Shown here piece after piece: positions 34,983 to 44,809 of a DNA stretch of 53,050 bases (its first letter is position 1; each line of letters opens with the position of its first letter). The stretch comes from an uncultured Eubacteriales bacterium (GTDB taxonomy: Bacteria; Bacillota; Clostridia; Lachnospirales; CAG-274). A program made the position numbers and the translations under genes. The notes under the pieces were generated by a model. The model was not told the DNA's origin. It made no database searches and was given only the letters and a program-made list of their open reading frames with translations. Where the stretch lies: positions 1 to 53,050 of the forward strand of contig CASFCZ010000017.1 of the NCBI GenBank assembly GCA_949293325.1. Direction: 5' to 3'.

Positions 34983-34996
34983 AGTTACCGCCCCTG
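34906..34996 (-). ncRNA. Foldable leader of the SMS operon, class unknown
   Basis: Minus-strand CAGGGGCGG (34996-34988) pairs with CCGCCCTG (34913-34906), closing about 90 bases. Inside, CTTCAAAGGA (34976-34967) pairs with TCCTTTTAGG (34936-34927), 9 of 10. The closing helix covers the ribosome site of the Cys-rich ORF. I recognise no riboswitch class, and no T-run follows. Confidence 0.45.
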
Positions 34997-35015
34997 AATA
35001 TCAATATGGTATATT

Positions 35016-35057
35016 TACCCATATGGGTATTATAAATTGTTTTTCATACCTTGTCAA
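35016..35057 (-). promoter_or_regulatory. Promoter and palindromic operator of the SMS operon
   Basis: Minus strand consensus TTGACA (35057-35052), 17-base spacer, TATAAT (35034-35029). A perfect 14-bp palindrome TACCCATATGGGTA (35016-35029) overlaps the end of the -10 and the start site. This suggests tight repression. Rrf2/IscR-type regulators of Fe-S genes in Clostridia use A/T-rich sites with ACC and GGT arms, so one is a plausible candidate; none is encoded here. Confidence 0.7.
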
Positions 35058-35062
35058 TAGGA

Positions 35063-36037
35063 TTATTCCTTTTCCAATAATTCAACATAGAAGTTCTTTA
35101 TATCTTCTCTATGAGCCTTTGTAAAGGCAATTGCATCCCTTGGATGCTGGTTAAGACTGCCTGTAAGCATATAAGGTACACCATAGCCCCAGGTAAGTCC
35201 CTCTTTCTTTAGCGGTTCAAGATATTTTTCGATAAAGTCAAGCAGATATATAACATGGTACTTTGGATTTTTTAAAAATCTCAGTAACAATTCTGATGGA
35301 CAGTTGCCGGCACCTCTGCCAAGACCTCCTACGGAGGCATCCAGGAAGCTGACACCAAGTCTGAGGGTTTCAATGGTGTTTGCAAAGGCAAGCTGCTGAT
35401 TGTTGTGTGCATGTATACCTATCTGCTTGTTGTATTTGTCGCCCATTTCAACGTATCTTGCTGCAATCTTCCTTATTTGTTCGGGTACAAGGGCACCGTA
35501 GCTGTCTACTACAACAACCCTGTCAACTCCGCTGTGACCTATTATTTCAAGGGCATCTGCAATGTCGTTGTCACTGGCGTTTGATATTGCCATTATATTA
35601 ATGGAGGTTTCATATCCCTTTTTCTTGCAGTATTCAGCCATTTCTATTGCCGCAGGCACTGTATTGATATATGTAGCCACTCTTATCATGTCTATGGCAC
35701 TTTCGGACTTTTCAACAATATCCCTTTTGTATTCGGTACGTCCTACGTCAGCCATAACGGAGATCTTCATGTCGTTGTTTTTATCTCCGACTATTGCCCA
35801 TATATTTTCCTCATCGCAAAACTTCCACTTGCCGAATTTGCTTTCGTCAAAGAGATCCTTACTTGCCTTGTAGCCTATCTCCATATAGTCTACCCCGGCA
35901 GCAACATTTGCTTCATAGAGTTTTTTGACAAAATCATCTGTAAAGAAAAAGTCGTTTACAAGTCCGCCGTCCCTTATGGTACAGTCAACTACTCTTACAT
36001 CGGGTCTGAAAGAAACTATATTACCTCTTTGTTCCAT
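35063..36037 (-). CDS. HMGL-like aldolase catalytic domain protein
   Basis: DRE-TIM metallolyase family member of 324 residues. The metal and catalytic motif is VVDCTIRDGGLVNDF near the N-terminus, with metal-binding GIHAHNN and the DASVGGLGRGAGNCPSELLL segment typical of HMG-CoA lyase, 4-hydroxy-2-oxovalerate aldolase and isopropylmalate synthase relatives. It lacks the C-terminal domain of oxaloacetate decarboxylase alpha, so it is not the partner of the OadB-like protein. AAGGAG precedes the ATG. The substrate is unknown. Confidence 0.8.
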   Translation of the reverse strand: MEQRGNIVSFRPDVRVVDCTIRDGGLVNDFFFTDDFVKKLYEANVAAGVDYMEIGYKASKDLFDESKFGKWKFCDEENIWAIVGDKNNDMKISVMADVGRTEYKRDIVEKSESAIDMIRVATYINTVPAAIEMAEYCKKKGYETSINIMAISNASDNDIADALEIIGHSGVDRVVVVDSYGALVPEQIRKIAARYVEMGDKYNKQIGIHAHNNQQLAFANTIETLRLGVSFLDASVGGLGRGAGNCPSELLLRFLKNPKYHVIYLLDFIEKYLEPLKKEGLTWGYGVPYMLTGSLNQHPRDAIAFTKAHREDIKNFYVELLEKE

Positions 36038-36357
36038 TTTTATCTCCTTATTCTATTACAATTAATATATAGCTGTTTTCTGTAACAGTCTGCAATATCT
36101 ACCATTATAAAACATTTAAAATGATTTGGCAACAAAAATCCATGGGAATGAAAAGTTAAGGATTTATTTTCTTTGGACAAAGTTAAGTGCATATAATTAT
36201 TTTTGCCGGAAAATAAAAAACATCTGGGATAAATATGAAGGTTAAAGAAATATATTTGACTGTAAATTTTAATAAATTAAGGTTTGTCTTTTTGTGAAAA
36301 TGTGTTATAATTTTATGATGACATAGTGAAACCATGTTTTGAAGGAGTTGAATATAA
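36038..36357. other. A/T-rich intergenic region between divergent genes
   Basis: About 320 bases with no gene. A plausible promoter for the plus-strand yqhQ gene is TTGTCT (36284-36289), 16-base spacer, TATAAT (36306-36311). The minus-strand aldolase must also start here, but I see no strong promoter or terminator. Confidence 0.45.
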
Positions 36358-37359
36358 ATGCCGGATAATAAAAAATGCCCCGTTGGTGGTAAAGGCATCG
36401 GCGGTCAGGCAGTTATTGAAGGTGTTATGATGATGGGTAAGACAGAGTATGCCCTTGCTGTCAGAACACCTGATAAAAAAATTGCAGTTGAAAAGGTACC
36501 CATTACCCCTGCTGCACAAAAACACCCTATACTTGGATTTCCTATTATAAGGGGTGTGGTATCCTTTGTAAACAGCCTTGTGATTGGTATGAAGGTTATT
36601 TCCAAATCTGCTGAACTTGCAGGGCTTGATGACCTTGAGGTGGATGAAGAAGGCGGAAAGTTTGATAAGTGGCTTGTGGATAAGTTTGGTGATAAACTTT
36701 CCGATTATATCATTTATTTCAGTGTTGTAATAGCCATTATATTCTCAGTGGCTATTTTTATGGTGTTGCCTACTTTTATAGGTGGCTGGATAAGCACAGG
36801 TATTGGTATAAGTCCAAGGCTCAGAGGCGGTATAGAAGGTATAGTCAGGATACTTATTTTCATTGGCTACATTATCCTGACTGCACAGATGAAGGATATA
36901 AAACGTGTGTTTATGTATCATGGTGCAGAGCATAAGACTATTAATTGCTTTGAAAGTGATGAGGAGCTTACAGTGGAAAATGTGCGCAGACATACAAGGC
37001 TTCATAAGCGCTGCGGTACCAGTTTCCTTATGTTTGTAATGATAGTAAGTATGGTGGTGTTCTTTATGATAAACACCGATGTACTTTATTTAAGGGTTAT
37101 TTCAAGAATATTGCTTGTACCTGTTATTGCAGGTATTTCCTATGAAATTATCCGTTGGGCAGGCAGACATGATAACCTGCTGGTTAAAGTAGTCAGTGCA
37201 CCGGGACTTGCTCTGCAGCTTATAACCACAAGTGAGCCTGATGATGATATGATTGAATGTGCAATAGCTTCACTTAAGGCTGTCCTTGAGGATGAGCCTG
37301 AGGAAGGCACAGATCCGGAGCCACAGGTGGAGATGGAACCTAAGGAAGAGGCAGTTTGA
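36358..37359 (+). CDS. yqhQ: DUF1385 (YqhQ-like) membrane protein
   Basis: Membrane protein of 333 residues. The N-terminal GGQAVIEGVMMMGKTEYALAV and central HGAEHKTINCFESDE are the family signatures. Three or four TM segments lie at about residues 120-150, 160-185 and 220-262, and an acidic tail closes the protein. The function is unknown. The gene order yqhQ-prmC-prfA is common in Clostridia, and prmC starts one base after its stop. Confidence 0.92.
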   Translation: MPDNKKCPVGGKGIGGQAVIEGVMMMGKTEYALAVRTPDKKIAVEKVPITPAAQKHPILGFPIIRGVVSFVNSLVIGMKVISKSAELAGLDDLEVDEEGGKFDKWLVDKFGDKLSDYIIYFSVVIAIIFSVAIFMVLPTFIGGWISTGIGISPRLRGGIEGIVRILIFIGYIILTAQMKDIKRVFMYHGAEHKTINCFESDEELTVENVRRHTRLHKRCGTSFLMFVMIVSMVVFFMINTDVLYLRVISRILLVPVIAGISYEIIRWAGRHDNLLVKVVSAPGLALQLITTSEPDDDMIECAIASLKAVLEDEPEEGTDPEPQVEMEPKEEAV

Positions 37360-37360
37360 T

Positions 37361-38200
37361 ATGACTATTAAAACTGCATTAAATAATACAGTAGACAGAC
37401 TAAGGGCGGCAGGGATAGAAACCTGCCGTCTTGATGCTGAGCTCCTTGTATGTGAGGCTGTAAAATGCAGCAGAATACATCTTATTACAAGGGATAATAC
37501 TTCTCTCACATTACAGCAGGAGGCAGACCTTGAGGCCATGACACTCAGGAGGCTTAAGTATGAGCCTATGCAGTATATACTGGGCCATTGTGAGTTTATG
37601 GGTCTTGATTTCAGGGTTACGGGAGATACCCTTATTCCCCGTGGTGATACAGAGTGCCTGGTTGAACATGTACTTGACTACATTAAAAAAAATAATACAA
37701 AAACCGTCCTTGATATAGGTACAGGCAGTGGTGCTATTATAGTAAGTCTTGCTTATTACGGAAAAATCATTGGTACAGCTGTAGATATATCAGAGGGTGC
37801 CCTTAAGGTGGCAGAGGAAAATGCTCTGTCAAACGGAGTGAAAAATCAGATAAGTTTTATTAAAAGTGATCTCTTTGAAAACCTGGATACTAAATTTGAT
37901 GTAATAGTCAGCAATCCACCTTATATTGAAAGGGATGTGATTCCTACTCTGGGCAGTAATGTGAAGGATTATGAGCCTGTAGGTGCCCTTGACGGCGGAG
38001 TTGACGGACTGGATTTTTACAGGGCTATATCAACTGCTGCCCCGGGTTATCTTAACAGTAACGGTTTGATTGCCTTTGAGATTGGGTATAATCAGGCTGA
38101 GGCAGTTAAAAATATTTTGGTTAAGGCAGGTTTTACCGATATAGAAATAGCCAGGGACCTGTCAGGACTTGACAGAGTAGTATGTGCACGTTTAAAATAG
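37361..38200 (+). CDS. prmC: Release factor glutamine methyltransferase
   Basis: Methylates the GGQ glutamine of peptide-chain release factors, 279 residues. The SAM-binding motif is [16 protein letters not shown], and the catalytic NPPY is in [10 protein letters not shown]. The N-terminal helical domain that holds the release factor is present. The start is ATG 37361, next to the yqhQ stop; the longer frame from 37286 overlaps yqhQ and is rejected. Its substrate gene prfA follows by 25 bases. Confidence 0.96.
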   Translation: MTIKTALNNTVDRLRAAGIETCRLDAELLVCEAVKCSRIHLITRDNTSLTLQQEADLEAMTLRRLKYEPMQYILGHCEFMGLDFRVTGDTLIPRGDTECLVEHVLDYIKKNNTKTVLDIGTGSGAIIVSLAYYGKIIGTAVDISEGALKVAEENALSNGVKNQISFIKSDLFENLDTKFDVIVSNPPYIERDVIPTLGSNVKDYEPVGALDGGVDGLDFYRAISTAAPGYLNSNGLIAFEIGYNQAEAVKNILVKAGFTDIEIARDLSGLDRVVCARLK

Positions 38201-38225
38201 GAATAGAATATTTTGGAGGTTTGCA

Positions 38226-39302
38226 ATGTTTGACAGGTTGGAAGATATTGAAAAAAGATATATTGATTTGTCCGACAAAATAAATGACCCTGAGATAATT
38301 GCAGATAATGCCACATGGAGGGAGCTTGTAAAGGAACAGAGCGATCTTGCTCCCATAGTTGAGAAATATAAGGAGTATACTTCCTGTAAGGAAGCTGCCG
38401 ATGAGGCGAGGGCCATGCTTGATGAAAACCTTGATGAGGATTTTCGTGCCCTTGCTAAGGAAGAGTATGCCCAGAATAATGCTAAACTCGAGGTCATAAA
38501 AGAGGAACTTAAGATACTGCTCCTTCCGAAGGATCCCAATGACGACAAGAATGTTATTGTTGAAATAAGGGGAGGTGCAGGAGGTGACGAGGCAAATATA
38601 TTTGCCGGCGATCTTTTCAGAATGTATACACGTTATGCCGAGCGTAAGGGTTGGAAGGTAGACATTGTCAATGCCAATGAAAGCGAGGCGGGGGGGTACA
38701 GAGAAATATCCTTTATGATTAACGGTAAGGGTGCCTACTCACGTCTTAAGTATGAAAGCGGAGTTCATCGTGTCCAGAGGATTCCTTCCACTGAGTCAGG
38801 TGGAAGGATACACACTTCCACAGCTACGGTTGCAGTTATGCCTGAGGTAGAGGAAGTGGATGTTAAGCTTAATATGAATGACTGCAAGTTTGATGTGTTC
38901 CGTGCCAGCGGTAACGGTGGCCAGTGTGTCAATACCACTGATTCAGCTGTAAGACTTACACATCTTCCCACAGGTATAGTTATCTCATGCCAGGACGAAA
39001 AAAGTCAGCTTCGTAATAAGGAGAAAGCACTTAAGGTACTTATGAGCCGCCTCTATGATATGGAGGAGGAAAAACGTCATGCGGAAATATCTGCTGAAAG
39101 AAAAAGCCAGATAGGCAGGGGTAACCGTAATGAAAGAATAAGAACCTATAACTATCCCCAGGGCAGAGTTACGGATCATAGGATAGGGCTGACCCTTCAC
39201 AAGCTTGATTCGATTATTGACGGGGATCTGGACGAAATAACCGATGCTCTTATTACAACAGAACAGGCGGAAAAGCTTAAAATGGGCAATGAAGCGGTTT
39301 AA
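38226..39302 (+). CDS. prfA: Peptide chain release factor 1
   Basis: Class I release factor that reads UAA and UAG, 358 residues. The catalytic GGQ is in [20 protein letters not shown], and the upstream [19 protein letters not shown] and [13 protein letters not shown] blocks are standard for RF1. The methyl-accepting Gln is in the context recognised by PrmC. TGGAGG precedes ATG 38226. Confidence 0.97.
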   Translation: MFDRLEDIEKRYIDLSDKINDPEIIADNATWRELVKEQSDLAPIVEKYKEYTSCKEAADEARAMLDENLDEDFRALAKEEYAQNNAKLEVIKEELKILLLPKDPNDDKNVIVEIRGGAGGDEANIFAGDLFRMYTRYAERKGWKVDIVNANESEAGGYREISFMINGKGAYSRLKYESGVHRVQRIPSTESGGRIHTSTATVAVMPEVEEVDVKLNMNDCKFDVFRASGNGGQCVNTTDSAVRLTHLPTGIVISCQDEKSQLRNKEKALKVLMSRLYDMEEEKRHAEISAERKSQIGRGNRNERIRTYNYPQGRVTDHRIGLTLHKLDSIIDGDLDEITDALITTEQAEKLKMGNEAV

Positions 39303-39335
39303 GACCGACTACGCATATATAAGGGAGGATAATTT

Positions 39336-41786
39336 ATGAAAATTGATAAGGAAGTATTTAAGACGCAGTTGATCGAAAACGTTAAAACCTTGTCTAGAAA
39401 AAAAATTGAAAACGCCACACCTGAGCAACTTTATGAAGCCCTTGTTTTTACTATCAGGGATTATGTTACAGATAAGTGGCTCAGGACCCATGAGGTATAT
39501 GACAGTACGGGGGCAAAGGTAGTCTGTTACCTTTCAATGGAGTTCCTTATGGGACGTTTTTTGGGCAATGCAATACTTAATATGACCATGACCGACGAGG
39601 TGCAGGAAGTACTTAAGGAACTGAATATAGATTACAACCAGCTTGAAGAAACAGAGCATGATCCGGGCCTGGGTAATGGCGGACTTGGCAGACTTGCGGC
39701 TTGTTTCCTGGATAGCCTTTCTACCCTTGAACTGCCTGCATATGGCTGTGGTATCCGTTATCATTACGGTATTTTTGAACAGAAGATAGAAAACGGATAC
39801 CAGGTGGAAAAACCTGATAATTGGCTTGAAAACGGAGATATGTGGGGAGTAAAAAGACCTGAATATTCAGTTGAAGTCAAGTTTGGCGGTAATGTAAGGG
39901 CCGTAAGACAGCCTGACGGTCAGTATAACTTTGTACAGGAAAATTATCAGTCAGTCATTGCCGTACCATATGATTATCCTGTGGTAGGCTATAACAATAA
40001 CACTGTTAATACCCTCAGACTTTGGGATGCTGAAGCAAAAAACAAGTTTGATTTAAAGAGCTTTAATGAAGGTAATTATTCAAAGGCGGTTGAGGAGGAA
40101 AATCTGGCAAAGACCCTTACAGAGGTGCTTTATCCTGCAGATGAACACTATGCAGGCAAGGAACTCAGGCTTCGTCAACAGTATTTCTTTGTGTCTGCTA
40201 CCCTTCAGAGAGTAATCAACAAGTTTAAAGATATGTATGGAGATAACTTTGACATTCTCCCTGATAAGTATGCTTTTCAGCTTAATGATACACATCCAAG
40301 TATTGCAGTTGCAGAGCTTATGAGAATACTTGTGGACGAAAATTCACTGCCATGGGATAAGGCATGGGAGATTACTAAAAAATGCTGTGCCTATACAAAT
40401 CATACCATCATGAGTGAAGCCCTTGAAAAGTGGCCTATTGAGCTATTTTCAAGACTTCTTCCACGTATTTATATGATAGTTGAGGAGATCAACAAGCGTT
40501 TCTGTGAATATCTTATCAATAAGTATAATGCAGGTCCTGAGAAGATCAGGAAGATGGCTGTAATTGCTGACGGACAAATCAGGATGGCATTTCTTGCCAT
40601 TGTAGGCAGTCACTCTGTAAACGGTGTTGCGGCTCTCCATACCGAGATACTTAAAAATCAGGAACTTAAGGATTTCTATGAGGTCTTTCCGGAAAGGTTT
40701 AACAATAAGACAAATGGTATTACCCAGAGAAGATGGCTTGGCCATGCAAATCCACGCCTTGCAAAGCTGATTACTGATACTATTGGTGATAAGTGGTATA
40801 CGGATCTTACAGAGCTTAAAAAACTTATGCCTTATGCAAAGGATAAAGACTTTATAAAGAAGTTTATGGATATCAAGCAGAAGAATAAGGAAGAACTTTC
40901 TGATTATTTCAAGGCGACTATGGGTATAGAGATAGACCCTAACTCAATATATGACATTCAGGTAAAGAGACTCCATGAGTATAAAAGACAGCTTCTTAAC
41001 ATACTTCATGTATTAAGTCTGTATAATAAACTTAAGGTAAATCCAGGGCTGGATATTACACCAAGAACATTTATATTTGGTGCCAAGTCAGCGGCAGGAT
41101 ACAGAAGGGCAAAGCTTATTATTAAGCTTATTAACTCCGTAGCTGACCTTGTAAATAACGATGAAAGCATTGAGGGCAAGCTTAAGGTTGTTTTTGCGGA
41201 AAACTACAGGGTAAGTCTTGCCGAAAAGCTTATTCCTGCTGCGGATATCAGTGAGCAGATTTCAACAGCCAGCAAGGAAGCATCAGGTACCGGTAATATG
41301 AAGTTTATGTTAAACGGTGCCCTTACCATGGGTACACTTGACGGTGCCAATGTTGAGATACTTGAAGAGGTGGGCAAGGATAATATCTTTATCTTTGGTA
41401 TGACAGCTGATGAGGTTATTGCCGAGTATGCTGCAAATAATTACAATCCATGGGATATATATAATATGAACAGTGATGTAAGGGGTGTCCTTAATATGCT
41501 TATTAACGGTACTCTTGATGAAAATCCTGAGCTGTTCAGAGAAATTTACGACTCTCTCCTTAACGGCTATAATGGCTCACGTCCGGATGAATACTTTGTC
41601 CTTAAGGATTTTGCTTCATATGCCCAGGCGCAGGAAAGAGCCGATAAGCTTTATAAAGATAAGGAAAAGTGGGCACAGTGTGCTATAATCAACACAGCAT
41701 GCAGCGGTAAGTTCTCAAGTGACAGGACTATCAAGGAGTATGCTGAGGAAATCTGGAATCTTAAACCGGTTCATATTGATATGTAA
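39336..41786 (+). CDS. glgP: Glycogen/alpha-glucan phosphorylase
   Basis: Releases glucose-1-phosphate from alpha-1,4-glucans, 816 residues. The PLP lysine is K656 in SGTGNMKFMLNGALTMGTLDG. N-terminal family blocks are CYLSMEFLMGRFLGN and HDPGLGNGGLGRLAACFLDS. AAGGGAGG precedes the ATG. It is monocistronic, with a strong terminator after it. It implies glycogen storage, commonly linked to sporulation in Clostridia, although the other glg genes are not here. Confidence 0.97.
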   Translation: MKIDKEVFKTQLIENVKTLSRKKIENATPEQLYEALVFTIRDYVTDKWLRTHEVYDSTGAKVVCYLSMEFLMGRFLGNAILNMTMTDEVQEVLKELNIDYNQLEETEHDPGLGNGGLGRLAACFLDSLSTLELPAYGCGIRYHYGIFEQKIENGYQVEKPDNWLENGDMWGVKRPEYSVEVKFGGNVRAVRQPDGQYNFVQENYQSVIAVPYDYPVVGYNNNTVNTLRLWDAEAKNKFDLKSFNEGNYSKAVEEENLAKTLTEVLYPADEHYAGKELRLRQQYFFVSATLQRVINKFKDMYGDNFDILPDKYAFQLNDTHPSIAVAELMRILVDENSLPWDKAWEITKKCCAYTNHTIMSEALEKWPIELFSRLLPRIYMIVEEINKRFCEYLINKYNAGPEKIRKMAVIADGQIRMAFLAIVGSHSVNGVAALHTEILKNQELKDFYEVFPERFNNKTNGITQRRWLGHANPRLAKLITDTIGDKWYTDLTELKKLMPYAKDKDFIKKFMDIKQKNKEELSDYFKATMGIEIDPNSIYDIQVKRLHEYKRQLLNILHVLSLYNKLKVNPGLDITPRTFIFGAKSAAGYRRAKLIIKLINSVADLVNNDESIEGKLKVVFAENYRVSLAEKLIPAADISEQISTASKEASGTGNMKFMLNGALTMGTLDGANVEILEEVGKDNIFIFGMTADEVIAEYAANNYNPWDIYNMNSDVRGVLNMLINGTLDENPELFREIYDSLLNGYNGSRPDEYFVLKDFASYAQAQERADKLYKDKEKWAQCAIINTACSGKFSSDRTIKEYAEEIWNLKPVHIDM

Positions 41787-41793
41787 TTTTTTC

Positions 41794-41827
41794 AAAGGAC
41801 TGTCATTTTCTTGACAGTCCTTTTGTA
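41794..41827 (+). terminator. Terminator of glgP
   Basis: AAAGGACTGTCA (41794-41805) pairs perfectly with TGACAGTCCTTT (41812-41823), followed by TTTG. Confidence 0.88.
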
Positions 41828-41903
41828 ATGTAATAAAATTTTAATAAAAAAACTTTCTTTTTGTTAAACTGACTGTGTTACAATAATTTTACGAGGTGAT
41901 ATT

Positions 41904-42596
41904 ATGGAATACAAAATTTTAGTAGCTGACGATGATAAAGAAATTTTAAATGCTATTGATATATATCTTACTAACGAGCAGATGAAGGTTTATAAGGCTC
42001 ATGACGGTCTGGAGGCACTTAAGGTGCTTGAGGAGATCCCGGACATTCATCTTATTATTATGGATCTTATGATGCCTAATATGGATGGTATTCAGGCCAT
42101 ACTTAAGATAAGGCAGGAAAAGGATATTCCTATTATTGTACTTTCTGCAAAGAGTGAGGACAGCGATGTTATACTGGGACTTAATCTGGGAGCTGATGAT
42201 TATATTACAAAGCCATTTAACTTCCTTGAGCTTATAGCAAGAGTAAAGTCTAATTTAAGACGCTATACAAAGTTTACCAGCTTCCAGAAGAACAATGATG
42301 AGCTTCAGATAAGGGGGCTGTATCTTAATAAAAAAACCAAGGAAGTAAAGGTAAATGACAAGAGTATTAAACTTACCCCTATAGAGTTTAAAATACTGCA
42401 ACTTCTTATGGAAAACCCCGATGTTATTTTTTCCATTGAGGAAATATATGAAAAGGTCTGGAATGAACCTTTTATTAACAGCGAAAATACAGTTGCTGTA
42501 CATATCAGGCGTATAAGGGAAAAGATTGAAGTCAATCCGAAAGAGCCTATGTATTTAAAGGTGGTGTGGGGTATTGGATACAAAATCTCCAAATAA
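41904..42596 (+). CDS. OmpR/PhoB family response regulator
   Basis: DNA-binding response regulator of 230 residues. The receiver has the acidic pocket ADDD near residues 8-11, phospho-acceptor D54 in IIMDLMMP, and the K in SAKSED. The C-terminal winged helix has KLTPIEFKILQLLMENPDVIFS and TVAVHIRRIREKIE. GAGGTGA precedes the ATG. Its last 23 bases overlap the sensor kinase gene, so the two form one two-component system. Confidence 0.95.
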   Translation: MEYKILVADDDKEILNAIDIYLTNEQMKVYKAHDGLEALKVLEEIPDIHLIIMDLMMPNMDGIQAILKIRQEKDIPIIVLSAKSEDSDVILGLNLGADDYITKPFNFLELIARVKSNLRRYTKFTSFQKNNDELQIRGLYLNKKTKEVKVNDKSIKLTPIEFKILQLLMENPDVIFSIEEIYEKVWNEPFINSENTVAVHIRRIREKIEVNPKEPMYLKVVWGIGYKISK

Positions 42597-44781
42597 AAAA
42601 AATAATGGCAGGGGATTTGCACAGTATGTATGTAAGTTAATTATATTTCTGCTCTCTTTTGTGTTTATTGCAAGTGCTGCCCTTCTTACATGCGAGAAAA
42701 ATATTCATTTTAAGTCATATTTTTATGATAGTGAAAATATTCGCACTGAGGCAATAAGGTATGCAAAAAATCTGCAAAGATATTACGTTTATTTTCAAAA
42801 TTTTGATCCTACAGTTGCAGAACGCAAAATAAATGAAATAGACGAATATCTGAGAAATGAAAGGAATATAGTGGCAGATACTTCCTCAAAGCCGAATTAT
42901 TACAATGTTGAAAGCTTTGAAGAAAACGGGGCAGAGGAGGAAGAACAGATCAGCAGGGAACTGTATAATGATACCAATCCTGAAGAACTCTATGATATTG
43001 ATGTTTCTCAGCTTGATGATATGACAGCAGATGATATACTCAGTCTGGAAAATAATCTTTCTGAAACCGTACAGAATTATTATAGTGTAAGAAACTACCT
43101 TGATACAAATGAGCATTTCCATTTCTATCTGTATAACACAAGGCTTGGCAGGCTTGTTGCCACTAATGCAGATAACTTTAATCAGGAGACTGTGTATGAT
43201 AGCATATCCGTAACATCCTCTGATTTGTTTTCGGATATAAAATTCGGCAATGTTTACCTTGCCGATTCCTTTATACAAAATGGTCTGGAATGTACCCTTT
43301 CCATTCCCGTGGATTCAAGCAGTTACTTTATTAAAAATGAGGTGGAAAATGTCAAGCGCCTTGTAGGTGTCAACAAGGTTCTGTCAAGCCCCATAACACC
43401 TCTTTTGATGATAGCCGTGGGTATGCTGCTATTCGGCTATGTTGTGTACTCTGACAGGCAGTTTGTAAACAGAGTAAATAATATTATTTACTCAAGGTTT
43501 AAAATGATACCACTTATATTAAAGCTGATGGTTACAGCAAGCTTTATCCTGCTATATGTAGGCTTATATGGAAAGTACAGCTATTTGTCTGAGCTTTTGG
43601 CATATGGTAAATGGGATGTTGCGTTTTTGATGGTCATTGCAGCCGTTCTGATGCTGATGTTTGTAATTATGACCATTGAAAATATTTATAGCCATATACG
43701 CAATCCTCAACTTATCAGACAGGAAACGGATGTAAACTTTGCTATTGTAAGCTTTAAAAATTTTATGTTTGCACTGCGCACCCATAATTATCTGCTTATA
43801 TTTATTTATGTTACAGTATCCTTCCTGTTTGTAGTGGAGTTCATAATCACTGTATTTTGCCTTCCTCAGGCATTTACAAGCTATCAGGCTGTGCTCTTAT
43901 ACTTTTTCAGGTGTTTTGTTCTTTTTGTAGGGGCTATGGTAATAAAGCTTATTAATGCACATATTAAGCTTTGCTGGTATATTAAGGAAATGGCTTTGGG
44001 TAATATTGAGATAATACCAAAGCAGCATGGCCTTTTTGTTGAGCCCCTTAATAATCTTAACAATATTAATGACGGTGTTAAGCGTACCATGGAGGAGGCA
44101 ATTAAAAACGAGAGGCTTAAATCAGAGCTTATAACAAATGTTTCCCATGACCTCAAGACACCGCTTACATCCATAATCAGCTATGTTAACCTCCTTAAGG
44201 AACTGGATATTAAAGATAAGGCGGCAGAGGATTATATAGACGTTATTGAAAATAAGGCCACAAGACTTAAGATACTTATTGATGACCTTTTTGAAGCATC
44301 CAAACTTTCAAGCGGACAAATGAAGCTTGAAAAAAATCCATCGGATGTGGTGTCTCTTCTTAAACAGACCCTTGGCGAACTGAGCTATAAGATAGATGAA
44401 AGCGGTATTGAGTTTAAAACAGACTTTCCGGAAACGCCTGTCATCCTTAACATTGACGGACAGAAAATGTGGAGGGTTTTTGATAATATGCTTAACAATA
44501 TCCTTAAATATTCACCCAAAGGTTCAAGGGCGTATATAGATGTGGTGGATAAGGAGGACAGAACAGTCATTACCTTTAAGAATGTATCAAGTTATTCACT
44601 CGACTTTGATACAGGAGAGTTGTTTGAAAGATTCAAAAGAGGTGATGCTGCAAGGGCAACGGAGGGCTCCGGATTGGGACTTTCTATTGCAAAGAGCATA
44701 GTGGATCTCCATGGAGGCAATATGAGTATTGTGACTGACGGTGATCTTTTTAAGGTAATAATTATTTTGTACAAATCATAA
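42574..44781 (+). CDS. Sensor histidine kinase with multi-TM sensor region
   Basis: Kinase of 735 residues. TM1 spans about residues 19-38, followed by an acidic extracellular domain of about 220 residues and five more TM helices (about 273-480). Then come HisKA with phospho-accepting H525 in VSHDLKTPLTSIISY, and an HATPase with NMLNNILKYSPKGS and GSGLGLSIAKSIVDLHGG. This resembles the VanS/YbdK-type kinases with extra membrane helices. The start is TTG 42574 inside the response-regulator gene, with GGTGG upstream; no later Met is before TM1. The signal is unknown. Confidence 0.92.
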   Translation: MDTKSPNKKNNGRGFAQYVCKLIIFLLSFVFIASAALLTCEKNIHFKSYFYDSENIRTEAIRYAKNLQRYYVYFQNFDPTVAERKINEIDEYLRNERNIVADTSSKPNYYNVESFEENGAEEEEQISRELYNDTNPEELYDIDVSQLDDMTADDILSLENNLSETVQNYYSVRNYLDTNEHFHFYLYNTRLGRLVATNADNFNQETVYDSISVTSSDLFSDIKFGNVYLADSFIQNGLECTLSIPVDSSSYFIKNEVENVKRLVGVNKVLSSPITPLLMIAVGMLLFGYVVYSDRQFVNRVNNIIYSRFKMIPLILKLMVTASFILLYVGLYGKYSYLSELLAYGKWDVAFLMVIAAVLMLMFVIMTIENIYSHIRNPQLIRQETDVNFAIVSFKNFMFALRTHNYLLIFIYVTVSFLFVVEFIITVFCLPQAFTSYQAVLLYFFRCFVLFVGAMVIKLINAHIKLCWYIKEMALGNIEIIPKQHGLFVEPLNNLNNINDGVKRTMEEAIKNERLKSELITNVSHDLKTPLTSIISYVNLLKELDIKDKAAEDYIDVIENKATRLKILIDDLFEASKLSSGQMKLEKNPSDVVSLLKQTLGELSYKIDESGIEFKTDFPETPVILNIDGQKMWRVFDNMLNNILKYSPKGSRAYIDVVDKEDRTVITFKNVSSYSLDFDTGELFERFKRGDAARATEGSGLGLSIAKSIVDLHGGNMSIVTDGDLFKVIIILYKS

Positions 44782-44786
44782 TAAAA

Positions 44787-44809
44787 AGGGGAAGCCTATG
44801 GCTTCCCCT
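44787..44809. terminator. Terminator between kinase and DUF5721 genes
   Basis: Perfect 10-bp stem AGGGGAAGCC/GGCTTCCCCT with a TAT loop. The minus side is followed by TTTTTATTAT, a good terminator for the DUF5721 gene, whose stop codon lies in the stem. Confidence 0.82.

Noticed and set aside
35063..36037. HMGL-like protein as the carboxyltransferase partner of the OadB-like subunit
   Set aside because: It lacks the biotin-carboxyltransferase C-terminal domain, has a DRE-TIM aldolase layout, and lies 22 kb away on the other strand.
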